Notes: generated by a model from the letters alone, not told the origin. A stretch of 64,000 nt of DNA from Streptomyces sp. M92 (GCF_028473745.1 NZ_CP101137.1:5208001-5272000), one strand, 5' to 3'. Shown: positions 42,720-51,685, counted from the stretch's first letter. Program-made: numbers and translations.

Positions 42720-44294
42720 TTGAACCTCGGCAACTACCTGACCCGCAGCGCCCGCCACTGGCCCGAACACCCCGCGCTGGTCTGCGGCGACCGCACCTGG
42801 ACCTACGCCCGCCTCGAGGAGCGCGCGAACCGGCTGGCCTCCGCGCTCGTCCGGCGCGGACTCGGCCCCGACGACGCCGTGGCCTCTCTGGCCTGGAACC
42901 GCGGTGAACTGGTGGAGGTGGAGTTCGCGCTGTACAAGGCCGGGCTGATCCGGGTGCCGGTCAACGCCAGGCTCGGCCGCGCGGAGATCGAGCACATCCT
43001 GCGCGACGCCCCCGTACGCGTCCTCGTCTTCGACGAGGCCCACCGCGAGGACGCCCTGGCGGCCGTGGCGGCGGCGGGCACCGACTGCCTCCCCGTGGCG
43101 CTCGACGCCTCCGCGTCCGACGACGGGGCGCGCGGCACCTCCCTGTCGTACGACGGCCTGATCGCCGAGGGCGGCACCGAGACCGTGGCCGTGGAGACCG
43201 CCGAGGACGCGCCCGCCGTCCTCAACTTCACCTCGGGATCCACCGGTTCGCTCAAGGCGGCGGTGCAGACCTTCGGCAACCGGCTCGCCAACATGCGCAA
43301 GACCCTCATGAACGACGAGTCGCGCCCCCGTCCCGACACCCGCTACCTCGCCTGCGGTCCGATCACCCACGCCACGGGCATGGTGCTGCTCGCCGGCGTC
43401 TTCGGCGGCTCCACCACCCATGTGCTGCCCGGCTGGAGCGCCGAGGCGTTCCTGGACACCGTCGAGCGCGAGCGCATCACCGCCACGTTCCTGGTGCCCG
43501 CGATGCTCAACGCCGTACTGGCCCATCCCGGCGCCGCCGGCCGCGACCTGTCCAGTCTCACCAGCGTCCGTGTCGGCGGGGCACCCGTCTCGCCGCAGCG
43601 ACTGCGCGACGCCGTCGCCCTGTTCGGCCCCGTGGTCGCCCAGGGGTACGGCCTGGCCGAGACCACCAGCGTGGTGGCCGGCATGTCCGGCGCCGACATC
43701 GCCCGCGCCGTCACCGACGACCCCGAGCTGCTCCAGTCCTGCGGACGGGCCGCCTACGACACCGAGGTCCGGGTGGTCGACGAGCACGGCAGCCAGCTCC
43801 CGCCCCGCGAGGTCGGCGAGATCATCGTGCGCGGACCCGACTGCGTCCGCCGCTACTGGCAGGCACCCGAACTCTCCGCCCAGACCTTCCGCGACGGCTG
43901 GGTGCACACCGGCGACCTCGCCTGGATGCGCGAGGACGGCTACCTGTTCCTCGTGGACCGCAAGAAGGACATGATCATCTCCGGCGGCTTCAACATCTAC
44001 AGCACCGAGGTCGAGACCGTGCTGTACGAGCACCCCGCCGTACAGGAGGCCTGCGTGATCGGCGTCCCGGACGAGAAGTGGGGCGAGGCGGTCAAGGCCG
44101 TCGTCGTCACCCGCCCCGGCACCCCGGTCACCGCCGAGGAACTGGCCGACTTCTGCGCCGAGCGGCTGGACCGCTTCAAGAAACCGCGCTCCGTCGACTT
44201 CGTCGGCATACTCCCGCACAACCGCAACGGCAAGCTCGACCGCAAGGCCGTCCGCGAACCGTACTGGACGCACGCCACTCGCCGCGTGCACTGA
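42720..44294 (+). CDS. AMP-dependent acyl-CoA synthetase/ligase
   Basis: A 524-residue ANL-superfamily ligase that activates a carboxylate to acyl-CoA via an acyl-AMP. The P-loop-like A3 motif is LNFTSGSTGSLKA. Others are GYGLAETTS (A5), WVHTGDLAWMREDGYLFLVDR (A7/A8) and the C-terminal catalytic Lys in NRNGKLDRKAV (A10). The TTG at 42720 is preferred: GGGAG lies upstream and homologues begin MNLxNYLTRSA; an ATG at 42696 lacks a site. It is first in an operon with the acyl-CoA dehydrogenase and alkylsulfatase, consistent with medium or long-chain fatty-acid activation. Confidence 0.9.
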   Translation: MNLGNYLTRSARHWPEHPALVCGDRTWTYARLEERANRLASALVRRGLGPDDAVASLAWNRGELVEVEFALYKAGLIRVPVNARLGRAEIEHILRDAPVRVLVFDEAHREDALAAVAAAGTDCLPVALDASASDDGARGTSLSYDGLIAEGGTETVAVETAEDAPAVLNFTSGSTGSLKAAVQTFGNRLANMRKTLMNDESRPRPDTRYLACGPITHATGMVLLAGVFGGSTTHVLPGWSAEAFLDTVERERITATFLVPAMLNAVLAHPGAAGRDLSSLTSVRVGGAPVSPQRLRDAVALFGPVVAQGYGLAETTSVVAGMSGADIARAVTDDPELLQSCGRAAYDTEVRVVDEHGSQLPPREVGEIIVRGPDCVRRYWQAPELSAQTFRDGWVHTGDLAWMREDGYLFLVDRKKDMIISGGFNIYSTEVETVLYEHPAVQEACVIGVPDEKWGEAVKAVVVTRPGTPVTAEELADFCAERLDRFKKPRSVDFVGILPHNRNGKLDRKAVREPYWTHATRRVH

Positions 44295-44300
44295 ACCGTG

Positions 44301-44443
44301 CCGAGCCCCCGACACCCGCCGCCCCGCACCGAGCCCCCGACACCCGCCGCCCCGCACCGAGCTCCCGCGAACCCGGCGCCCAGCACCGAGCCGCCGCGAA
44401 CCCGGCGCCCAGCACCGAGCCGCCGCGAAGCCACCGCCCCGCA
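44301..44443. repeat. Intergenic 28/29-bp tandem repeat, five units
   Basis: Units begin CCGAGC and end GCA. Units 1 and 2 (44301-44328 and 44329-44356) are identical 28-mers. Units 3-5 (44357, 44386, 44415; 29 bp) are variants, and a degenerate sixth runs into the next ribosome site. It fills the gap between the ligase stop and the dehydrogenase start. Confidence 0.88.
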
Positions 44444-44468
44444 CCGAACTCCCCGGAGACCCGCCCCC

Positions 44469-45647
44469 ATGACCTTCTCCTTCCGCCCCGTCCCCGACGA
44501 CCCGCGCCTGGCCGACCTGGTCGAGCGACTGCGCGGCTACCTGGACGGCGAACTCGCCCAGTACGAACACGACAACGGCATCACCCACACCTCCCGCCTC
44601 ACCCGCGCCGACCTGGAACCGGTCTGGAAACGCTGCCGCGAACTCGGCTTCTACGGCATCCACCTCCCCGAGGCGTACGGCGGCCAGGGCCTGACGTACA
44701 CCGAACTCGCGGTGCTCAAGGAGGAGATCGCCGCCTCCGGACGGGTCCTCGGGCACAGCGTCCTCGGTGACATGGGCGGCCCGCTGCGCGCCGGCGACAT
44801 CCTCCGCCACGCCACCGAGCACCAGCTCGGCACCTACCTGCTGCCGCTGGTGCGCGGTGAACGCGCCTGCTGCTTCTCCCTCACCGAGGCGGACGCCGGC
44901 TCCGACGTGCGGGCCATGCGCACCACCGCCGTGAGGGACGGCGACGGCTACCGGCTCACCGGCCACAAGGTGTTCAGCTCCGCCGGCCCCTTCGCCGACT
45001 TCGCCATCGTGGTCGCGCGCATGGCCGGCACGGAGGAGGAGTCCTACTCCGCCTTCCTGCTCGACCTCGACAGCCCCGGCTGCCGGGTCACCGACGGCGC
45101 CACCCCCATGTCCGGGGAACACATCGAAAGCGACATCGTCCTCGACGACTGCCGCGTCCCCGCCGCCAACCTCCTCGGCGAGGAGGGCAAGGGGCTGCGC
45201 ATCGCGCTGGGCCGCGTCACCGTCAACCGCCTCCTGCACTGTCCCTCGGCCATCGGCGCCGCCCGCCGCGCGCTCCACCTCACCCGCGACCGTGCCCTCA
45301 CCCGCACGGTGAACGGCAGGCCCCTGCTCGCCCTCCAGGCCATCCAGCACAAGCTCGCCGACATGGCCGCCGGCCTCTACGCGGCCCGCTCCATGACCTA
45401 CACCGCGCTGGCCGCCCTCGACCGGGGCGAGGACGTGCGCACCGAGGCGTTCATGTGCAAGCTCTTCGTCGCCGAGTCGGCCTTCCGGCTGCTCGACGAG
45501 GCGGTGCAGATCCACGGCAAGGACGGACTGACCCAGGGCCACGAGATCGAGTACCTGTTCCGCAAGATGCGCATGTTCCGGGTGCTGACCGGCACGTCGG
45601 AGATCCAGCGCAACGGCATCGCCAAGGGTCTCGCCACCCTCGCCTGA
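44469..45647 (+). CDS. Acyl-CoA dehydrogenase
   Basis: A 392-residue FAD-dependent acyl-CoA dehydrogenase for the first step of beta-oxidation. It contains CCFSLTEADAGSDVRAM and GHKVFSSAGPFADF (FAD and substrate loops). The C-terminal helix region has LLDEAVQIHGKDGLTQGHEIEYLFRKMRMFRVLTGTSEIQRN (broken by family-typical breaks), where the RxxxxxGTSEIQRN signature ends the domain. The ATG at 44469 starts the family fold; the upstream open frame is only translated tandem repeat. GGAG lies in the upstream sequence. Same operon as the ligase and sulfatase. Confidence 0.93.
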   Translation: MTFSFRPVPDDPRLADLVERLRGYLDGELAQYEHDNGITHTSRLTRADLEPVWKRCRELGFYGIHLPEAYGGQGLTYTELAVLKEEIAASGRVLGHSVLGDMGGPLRAGDILRHATEHQLGTYLLPLVRGERACCFSLTEADAGSDVRAMRTTAVRDGDGYRLTGHKVFSSAGPFADFAIVVARMAGTEEESYSAFLLDLDSPGCRVTDGATPMSGEHIESDIVLDDCRVPAANLLGEEGKGLRIALGRVTVNRLLHCPSAIGAARRALHLTRDRALTRTVNGRPLLALQAIQHKLADMAAGLYAARSMTYTALAALDRGEDVRTEAFMCKLFVAESAFRLLDEAVQIHGKDGLTQGHEIEYLFRKMRMFRVLTGTSEIQRNGIAKGLATLA

Positions 45648-45672
45648 CCGCCCCCCCAACCGAGGAATCACC

Positions 45673-47544
45673 ATGCCCGCCACCCCCTCCGCCCACCTCC
45701 CCGACGGCCACCGGGACATCGCCGACGCCGACCGGGGCTTCATCGCCCGGCTCAGCCCCGGTGTGGTGCGCGACGCCGAGGGCCGCACCGTCTGGGACGC
45801 CGACGCCTACGCGTTCCTGGACGACGACTGCCCGCCCACCGCGCACCCGTCCCTGTGGCGGCAGAGCCGCCTGACCGCCAAGCAGGGCCTGTACGAGGTG
45901 GTGCCGGGCGTCTACCAGGTCCGCGGCCTGGACCTGTCCAACGTCACCTTCGTAGAGGGCGACCGCGGCGTCCTCGTCATCGATCCGCTGATCAGTGCCG
46001 AGGTGGCCGCCGCCGCACTCGCCCTCTACCGGGAGCACCGCGGCGACCGCCCCGTCACCGGTGTCCTCTACACCCACTCGCACGTCGACCACTTCGGCGG
46101 CGTCCACGGCGTCGCCGACCCCGAGGACGCCTCCGCCGGACGGCTCCCGGTCATCGCACCCGCCGGCTTCCTCGTACACGCCGCCGGCGAGAACGTCATC
46201 ACCGGCCCCGCCATGGCACGCCGCTCCGTCTACATGTACGGCGCCGCCCTGCCCAAGGGACCCGCGGGGCAGATCGGCTGCGGCCTCGGCCAGACCACGT
46301 CCCTGGGCAGCGTCGGCCTCATCGCACCCAACCTCGACGTCCGCACCACCGGCCAGAGCGAGACCGTGGACGGCATCCGCATGGTCTTCCAGCTCACCCC
46401 GGGCACCGAGGCCCCGGCGGAGATGAACGTCCACTTCCCCGGCCTGCGGCTGCTGTGCGTGGCGGAGAACGCCTGCCACACCCTGCACAACGTCCTCACC
46501 CTGCGCGGCGCCCTGGTCCGCGACCCCAGCGCCTGGGCCCGCTACCTCACCGAGACCCTGCGCCTGTTCGCCGACACCACCGACGTGGTCTTCGCCTCCC
46601 ACCACTGGCCCACCTGGGGCCAGGAGCGCGCCCTGCGGTTCCTGGAGGAACAGCGCGACGCCTACGCCTACCTGCACGACCAGTGCGTACGCCTCATCAA
46701 CGCCGGACACACCGGCGCCGAGATCGCCGAGGAACTGCGCTTCCCGCCCGCGCTGGAACAACGCACCCACATCGGCGGCCACTACGGCTCCCTCAACCAC
46801 AACGCCAAGGCCGTCTACCAGCGCTACATGGGCTGGTTCGACGGCAACCCGGCACACCTGTGGCAGCACCCGCCCCGCGAAGCCGCCGTCCGCTACACCG
46901 AGTTCATGGGCGGCGCCGACGCCGTGGTCGCCAAGGCACGTCTCTCCTACGACCGCGGGGACCTGCGCTGGGTCGCCGAGGTGCTCAACCACGTCGTCTT
47001 CGCCGAACCCGAACACGCCGAGGCCCGCGCCCTCCAGGCCGACACCCTAGAACGCCTCGGCCACGGCTCAGAGTGCGGCCCCTGGCGCAACTTCTACCTC
47101 ACCGGCGCCGCCGAACTGCGCGGCGGAGTCCTCGGCGCCCCGGGCCGCGGCGGGTCCGGCATGGTCGCCGCGCTGACCGCGGAGCAGATCTTCCAGTCCA
47201 TGGCCGTACGGATCGACGGCCCGCGCGCCGCCGAGGCCGGACGCCTCCTCCTGCGCTGGGAGATCACCGACGGCACCCCGGACGCCCCCGCCGAGGTCTG
47301 GACGCTGCTGCTCTCCAACGGCGCCCTCACCCCGATGCCCGGCGACGCCCCGCGCGGCGAGAAGCCGCACCTCACCCTGCGTCTGACCCGCGCGACGCTC
47401 GACGCCGTGGTCGGCCGCGCGACCACCTTCCCCGACGCCGTCGCGGCCGGTCGGATCGTCCCGGACGGCGACCTCACGGCGCTCATCACCCTGGGCGGCC
47501 TCATGCAACGCCCCGATCACCGCTTCCCGATCGTCACCCCCTGA
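45673..47544 (+). CDS. SdsA-type alkylsulfatase (metallo-beta-lactamase fold)
   Basis: A 623-residue class III alkylsulfatase. The binuclear zinc motif is THSHVDHFGG with His135, His137, Asp139 and His140; CVAENACHTLHN and ASHHWPTWG give further ligands. Helical dimerisation and C-terminal SCP2-like lipid-binding domains follow. No signal peptide is evident, so it may act in the cytoplasm. It would release sulfate and an alcohol from primary alkyl sulfates such as SDS; the ligase and dehydrogenase would then handle the derived fatty acid. It follows the dehydrogenase by 25 bp with AGGA before the ATG. Confidence 0.92.
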   Translation: MPATPSAHLPDGHRDIADADRGFIARLSPGVVRDAEGRTVWDADAYAFLDDDCPPTAHPSLWRQSRLTAKQGLYEVVPGVYQVRGLDLSNVTFVEGDRGVLVIDPLISAEVAAAALALYREHRGDRPVTGVLYTHSHVDHFGGVHGVADPEDASAGRLPVIAPAGFLVHAAGENVITGPAMARRSVYMYGAALPKGPAGQIGCGLGQTTSLGSVGLIAPNLDVRTTGQSETVDGIRMVFQLTPGTEAPAEMNVHFPGLRLLCVAENACHTLHNVLTLRGALVRDPSAWARYLTETLRLFADTTDVVFASHHWPTWGQERALRFLEEQRDAYAYLHDQCVRLINAGHTGAEIAEELRFPPALEQRTHIGGHYGSLNHNAKAVYQRYMGWFDGNPAHLWQHPPREAAVRYTEFMGGADAVVAKARLSYDRGDLRWVAEVLNHVVFAEPEHAEARALQADTLERLGHGSECGPWRNFYLTGAAELRGGVLGAPGRGGSGMVAALTAEQIFQSMAVRIDGPRAAEAGRLLLRWEITDGTPDAPAEVWTLLLSNGALTPMPGDAPRGEKPHLTLRLTRATLDAVVGRATTFPDAVAAGRIVPDGDLTALITLGGLMQRPDHRFPIVTP

Positions 47545-47559
47545 CCCACCGGCAACGCG

Positions 47560-47565
47560 TAGACT
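47560..47565 (+). promoter_or_regulatory. -10 element of the attenuated resistance-like gene
   Basis: TAGACT lies seven bases before the leader ATG at 47573, so the mRNA probably begins at that ATG. No convincing -35 is present, which suggests an activator-dependent promoter; a WhiB7-like activator is one possibility. Confidence 0.5.
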
Positions 47566-47572
47566 CCCCGCC

Positions 47573-47587
47573 ATGGGCGTCTCCTGA
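47573..47587 (+). CDS. Four-codon leader ORF (MGVS)
   Basis: ATG GGC GTC TCC TGA, apparently leaderless. Its last nine bases (47579-47587) are exactly complementary to the Shine-Dalgarno region of the nucleotidyltransferase gene, so translation of the leader can decide whether the gene is translated. It is far too short for ordinary gene finding. Confidence 0.65.
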   Translation: MGVS

Positions 47588-47671
47588 ACCGACCGCACGG
47601 TCCGCAGCCATCCGCCCCGCACACGCCGGGCGTCGATCCAACGCGCCCGCGCGCTCACTCAGGAGACAGCC
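47579..47671 (+). promoter_or_regulatory. Translational attenuator sequestering the ribosome site
   Basis: GTCTCCTGA (47579-47587) pairs with TCAGGAGAC (47659-47667), and the flanking GGC/GCC extend the stem across one bulged A to 12 bp. AGGAG, the ribosome site ten bases before the ATG at 47676, is inside the stem. A ribosome held on the leader ORF would free it, as in erm-type attenuators. Confidence 0.7.
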
Positions 47672-47675
47672 ACCC

Positions 47676-48512
47676 ATGTCCCTTCGCTCCGCCTCTCCCG
47701 CTTTGGACGACCGCATCGCCCGCCTGCGCCGGCTCGCCGAGTCGGAACCCCGGCTCGAAGGCGTCCTCCTCTACGGCTCCTGGACGGTCGGCGAGGCCGA
47801 CGCCCACTCCGACATCGAGGCGTATCTGTACGTCGAGGACGAGCACCTCGACGACTTCGACGCCCGGGCGTTCCTCGAGAAGCTCGCCCCGCTTGAGCTG
47901 GCGTACACCAACATGTACGGCATCCTCGCCGTCGTCTTCGACGACCTGATGCGCGGCGAGTTCCACATCACGCCCGCCGGTGAGGGCATCGAGGAGGTCC
48001 CGGCCTGGGAGGGCATGGTCCATCTGCCCCGACCCGAGGCAGCCGTCCTCCTGGACCGCACCGGCCGCCTCACCCGGGCCGCCCGCCGCCTGGCCGCGTT
48101 CCGCCCGCCGGAGCCGGCCGGCACCGCCCAGCAGCTCTGCGACGAACTGGCCAACTGGACGCTGATGCTGGCCCACGTCCTGGCCCGGGGCGAAGTGGCC
48201 CGCGCCCACAGCCTGTTGCACTCGGTCGTCGCACCGCTGCAGCTCAAGTTGTGCCGGCTCCTGCGCGACTCCACCGCCCACTGGCTGACCCCCAGCCGGG
48301 CCCTGGAGCAGGACCTGCCCGCCGCCGACACCGACCGCTACATCGCCACCACCACCGCCGCCCGGGAGGCAGAGGTGCGCACGGCGGCCCGGAGCGGCTG
48401 GCAGTGGAGCCGGGAGCTGAGCGCCGAAGCCGCCGGCCGCTGGTCCGTCCGGGTGCCCGAGGAGCTGCACGAGCGGATCGCCGGCCTGCTGTCAGGACAC
48501 CGTACGGACTGA
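47676..48512 (+). CDS. Lincosamide nucleotidyltransferase-like protein (Lnu(B/F/G) type)
   Basis: A 278-residue nucleotidyltransferase. The active site is LLYGSWTVGEADAHSDIEAYL with Gly34-Ser35 and Asp46/Glu48, the GSx(n)DxE form found in Lnu(B)/Lnu(F). LELAYTNMYGILAVVFDDLMRGEFHI (with breaks) matches the same group, and a helical C-terminal domain follows. Enzymes of this group adenylylate lincosamides. The actual substrate here is not proven, but control by a ribosome-sensing leader, just upstream, argues for a ribosome-targeting drug. It is convergent with the phosphatase gene, 16 bp between stops. Confidence 0.8.
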   Translation: MSLRSASPALDDRIARLRRLAESEPRLEGVLLYGSWTVGEADAHSDIEAYLYVEDEHLDDFDARAFLEKLAPLELAYTNMYGILAVVFDDLMRGEFHITPAGEGIEEVPAWEGMVHLPRPEAAVLLDRTGRLTRAARRLAAFRPPEPAGTAQQLCDELANWTLMLAHVLARGEVARAHSLLHSVVAPLQLKLCRLLRDSTAHWLTPSRALEQDLPAADTDRYIATTTAAREAEVRTAARSGWQWSRELSAEAAGRWSVRVPEELHERIAGLLSGHRTD

Positions 48513-48528
48513 CGCCCGGCAGACGCGG

Positions 48529-51150
48529 TCACGAGGGGCGGACGGCGAGGAGGGCGATGTCGTCGCCGTTGTCGGCCCCCAGACCGATCATCAGCTCGTC
48601 GCAGAACGTGTCGAGCGGCTCGCGCGCCAGGTCGGCGGTGTGCCGCCGCAGCCGGCCCAGGGCCTCGTCGAGCGGCTCGTCCCGGCGCTCGACGAGGCCG
48701 TCCGTGTACAGCAGGAGCGTCGAGCCGGCCGGCAGCACGTGACGGGCCGTGCGGCGCGGCAGTTCGGGGTCCATGCCCAGGAGCAGGCCCGCTCCCTCGT
48801 CCAGGTAGCGGGTCTCGCCCCCGGCCGTGGTCAGCAGCGGCGGCAGATGGCCGGCGGACGAGTGCCGGAACTCCCAGCGGCCCGGCGCCCGGCCCCTGAG
48901 CAGGCCGTAGACGCAGGTGGCGGTGGCCTCCCGGTGGAGACTGTGATTCGCCAGGTCCAGCCGGCGCAGGACTTCCTCGGGAGGCTCCTCACGGTCCACC
49001 GCGATGCCGCGCAGCATGCTGCGCAACTGGCTCATGGCGATGGCCGCGTCGAGGTCGTGCCCCGTGACGTCGCCGATGACCACGGCGGTGTCCCCGCCGG
49101 GTACGACGAAACTGTCGTACCAGTCCCCGCCGACCTGCGCGGTGGTCGACGACGCGGCGTAGCGTGCGGCCAGCTCCAGCCCCTCCACCCGCGGCAGCAC
49201 CGGCAGCAGGGAGCGCTGCAGCCGCTCGGCGATGGAGCGGGTGTCCTGGTACAGACGGGCGTTGTCGACCCCCAGCGCGAGACTGTGCACCAGGTCGTCC
49301 ACGAGGGCCAGGTCCTCCTCGGCGAACGGCCGTCCGCCGGACGCGCGGGCGAGGGTGAGGGCACCGAAGATCTTCCGACGGGCCCGCAGCGGGGCGACGA
49401 CGGCGCTGCCCGCCCCCAGCGAGTGGAACAGTTCGCGGTAGTTCCGGTCCAGCGCGCTGTCCGCTTGGCCCGGTGGCGGTACGTCGGTGAGCAGCAGCGG
49501 CCCCGCGCCGCGCAGCACCCGGGCGAGCGGGCCGCGTGCCTCCTCCGAGACGGCCGGGAGCCTGCCCTCGTACGCGGCGGGGCGCAGGGCTCGGGGGTCG
49601 CGGTGGACGACACAGACCCGCTCGACCTGGGCGTGCTCGGTGAACAGGTCCAGCACGCACCAGTCGGCCAGCCACCGCGTCAGCAACCGACCGGCGCGCT
49701 GCAGACCCTCGTCCAGGTCCAGGGCGTCGCTGAGCTGGGCGCCCAGGTCGGCCAGGAGGGAGAGCCCTTCCAGCGCCGGCACGGGGCCTTCGTCACCGTC
49801 CGCCCCCGCGTCGTCCGGCCGGGCGGGGGCCGGAAAGTCTCCGCCGGGCGTCCGGACGGGTTCCCGGACGCCGCCGAGAGAACTCGGCCCGTCCAGGGCC
49901 GCGGTGGCCCGCGGGGCGAGCTGGGCGACGAACACGGTGCGGCCGTCGGCCGTCTCCTGCGTCTGGATGAACAGCCGTACCGGAACCACACCGCCGTCAC
50001 GGTGCCGGGCCGGGAGCGGCACGGAGCGGCCCACGATGCGGGTGCGGCCCGTCAGCAGCATCGAGCTGAACGCCGCCGTGTGCCGACCGCGCAGATGCTC
50101 GGGAATGAGCGTGGTGAGACGGCGTCCCACGAGGTCGTCCGGTACCCAGCCCAGCAGGTCCGCCGCCGACCCGTTCGCCGCGATGATCCGGTTGCCGTCG
50201 TCGGCCGCGATGGTCGGGATCCGGCTGGTCCGCACCTGATCGGGCTCCCACGGGACCAGCTCGGCGGAGCTGACCTCCGGAACGTGGGGCATCACGGTCC
50301 ACGCGGTGGGCCGCCCCCCGTCCAACTGGTCGGCGATCTGGTCGAAGAACCAGTCCTGGAACGCCCGGCAGCGCGGCATGGCGGGCAGCGTGAGCAGCCT
50401 CTCCTCCCGCGCGGCCGCGTCGGCCAGGGCCAGGGTGCGGCGCAGCGCCCGCACGTCGGCCGCCGCGTCGGCCGGCAGCGGCAGCAGCAGGGAGCGCAGG
50501 CCGGATTCGGCGAGCGGCTCTCCGGGCGAGGCCGTCACACAGGCGCTGATCACGTTGTTGACGTCGACGGCGGCGTCGAGGTCCTCGGGCGGCACGCCCG
50601 CGGGGCCCTCGCCGGACGCCAGGAGGGTCAGCTCCCGCAGGACGGCGTGCCGGTACTGCCGGCACGTCGACTCGAGGGCGCCCGGTACGTCGACGAGCGT
50701 CACCGTCCGTTCCCCGGGGCAGGGCGCCAGGCCGGTCTCCCAGCCGGACGAGGGCGGGGGCGGCCCGTCCGGCCACAGCTCGAACCACACCGTCTTGCCG
50801 TCATCGCCGACGTCGACCCCGTACCGGGACGCCAACTGCTCCACCAGGGCCAGCCCCTGCCCGGTGCCCGCGTACGGCGGGCAGTCCTGCGGCACCAGGC
50901 CGCGGCCGGGCCGCCGGTCGCCGACGCGTACCCGCACCCGGCCGTCGAGGCGGGCCACCGTCACCTCCGCGTCGGTGCGCGCGTGCAGCACCGCGTTGGT
51001 GACCAGTTCGCTGACCAGGAGCTGCGCAGTGTCCACCAGGTCCGAGGTGGTTCCGTCCAGCGCCGCCCGCACGAACCCGCGGGCCGCCGCCACGCTCACC
51101 GGCCCGCCCGGGAATCGTCGTGACACCGTCGCCGGATCGAGGGAACCCAT
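48529..51150 (-). CDS. Multidomain PP2C (SpoIIE) phosphatase with RsbW-like ATPase, PAS and GAF domains
   Basis: An 873-residue signalling protein. An N-terminal anti-sigma-factor-type HATPase (about 1-128; ELVTNAVLHA, GTGQGLALVEQLA) is followed by a helical domain (about 140-290), a PAS domain (about 310-410; IIAANGSAADLLGW), a GAF domain (about 455-630) and a C-terminal SpoIIE-type PP2C phosphatase (about 650-873). The phosphatase has GGDWYDSF, VIGDVTGHDLDAA and LLLYTDGLVERR as metal-binding motifs. Such proteins dephosphorylate anti-anti-sigma factors and are numerous in Streptomyces. The input signals of PAS and GAF are unknown. Confidence 0.93.
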   Translation of the reverse strand: MGSLDPATVSRRFPGGPVSVAAARGFVRAALDGTTSDLVDTAQLLVSELVTNAVLHARTDAEVTVARLDGRVRVRVGDRRPGRGLVPQDCPPYAGTGQGLALVEQLASRYGVDVGDDGKTVWFELWPDGPPPPSSGWETGLAPCPGERTVTLVDVPGALESTCRQYRHAVLRELTLLASGEGPAGVPPEDLDAAVDVNNVISACVTASPGEPLAESGLRSLLLPLPADAAADVRALRRTLALADAAAREERLLTLPAMPRCRAFQDWFFDQIADQLDGGRPTAWTVMPHVPEVSSAELVPWEPDQVRTSRIPTIAADDGNRIIAANGSAADLLGWVPDDLVGRRLTTLIPEHLRGRHTAAFSSMLLTGRTRIVGRSVPLPARHRDGGVVPVRLFIQTQETADGRTVFVAQLAPRATAALDGPSSLGGVREPVRTPGGDFPAPARPDDAGADGDEGPVPALEGLSLLADLGAQLSDALDLDEGLQRAGRLLTRWLADWCVLDLFTEHAQVERVCVVHRDPRALRPAAYEGRLPAVSEEARGPLARVLRGAGPLLLTDVPPPGQADSALDRNYRELFHSLGAGSAVVAPLRARRKIFGALTLARASGGRPFAEEDLALVDDLVHSLALGVDNARLYQDTRSIAERLQRSLLPVLPRVEGLELAARYAASSTTAQVGGDWYDSFVVPGGDTAVVIGDVTGHDLDAAIAMSQLRSMLRGIAVDREEPPEEVLRRLDLANHSLHREATATCVYGLLRGRAPGRWEFRHSSAGHLPPLLTTAGGETRYLDEGAGLLLGMDPELPRRTARHVLPAGSTLLLYTDGLVERRDEPLDEALGRLRRHTADLAREPLDTFCDELMIGLGADNGDDIALLAVRPS

Positions 51151-51332
51151 GTCCTCAGTGTGTGCCCGTTACGGCCCGCCGCGCAGCGCGCCGTACCGGC
51201 GGGCCGCGACCTCGGGCCGCCGTCGTCCGCCGGTCGGGTGACCGGCCGGGGCGGGAGCCGTGATCACGGTGCCGGCGCGGTGCTGGTAGCGTCGCGTGGT
51301 CGCGGCGGGCGGAGCGAGGGAGGTGGCGGCGC

Positions 51333-51554
51333 GTGACAGAGCGGCAGGACCGTGAGTGGGTGGCGATGACACCCGGCGACTTCGACCGGGACGCGCCACT
51401 CGTCCTCAACGTGGGCACCGGGCCCGCCACCGTCCCCGCCGAGCCGGACGAGTACGGCACCGCACCCCTGTTCGGTGAAACGGCGCCCGTACGGTCCGCC
51501 CCGCGCCGCGGCCGGCGAGGGCGGCCCGCCCCCGCCCAGGAACGCCTGTTCTGA
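51333..51554 (+). CDS. Small hypothetical protein
   Basis: A 73-residue protein starting MTERQDREWVAMTPGDFDRDAPLVLNVGT (one short break), then a Pro/Gly/Arg-rich tail RGRRGRPAPAQERLF. GGGAGGTGG precedes the GTG start. The N-terminal half looks conserved and acidic; the tail is basic and probably disordered. No family is recognised. It is divergent from the phosphatase gene, with 182 bp between starts. Confidence 0.6.
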   Translation: MTERQDREWVAMTPGDFDRDAPLVLNVGTGPATVPAEPDEYGTAPLFGETAPVRSAPRRGRRGRPAPAQERLF

Positions 51555-51685
51555 CCGCCGCGGCCGGGGATCGGTCCGGAGTCACGGCGCGCGGACCGCG
51601 TACGCGTCGCGGGCGGACGCTTCAGCCGTGCGCGGCGACGCCCGGTGCGTGGAAGTGCTCGGAACGGCTTTGTATCGAGCATGTA

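Noticed and set aside
44301..44443. CRISPR array
   Set aside because: The 28/29-bp units are directly adjacent with no unique spacers, and no cas genes are near.
44298..44468. N-terminal extension of the acyl-CoA dehydrogenase as a Pro-rich domain
   Set aside because: The open frame only translates the tandem DNA repeat and lacks a ribosome site; the family fold starts at the ATG at 44469.
42093..45788. A 1231-codon open frame on the minus strand
   Set aside because: It lies opposite the TetR, ligase and dehydrogenase genes, whose proteins have clear families. The minus-strand translation is Gly/Val/Ala/Arg-rich without any domain, typical of antisense frames in high-GC DNA.
48640..51123. 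Long plus-strand frame of 827 codons opposite the phosphatase
   Set aside because: Composition is Arg/Gly/Gln-rich without a fold, and the opposite strand encodes clear PAS, GAF and PP2C domains.
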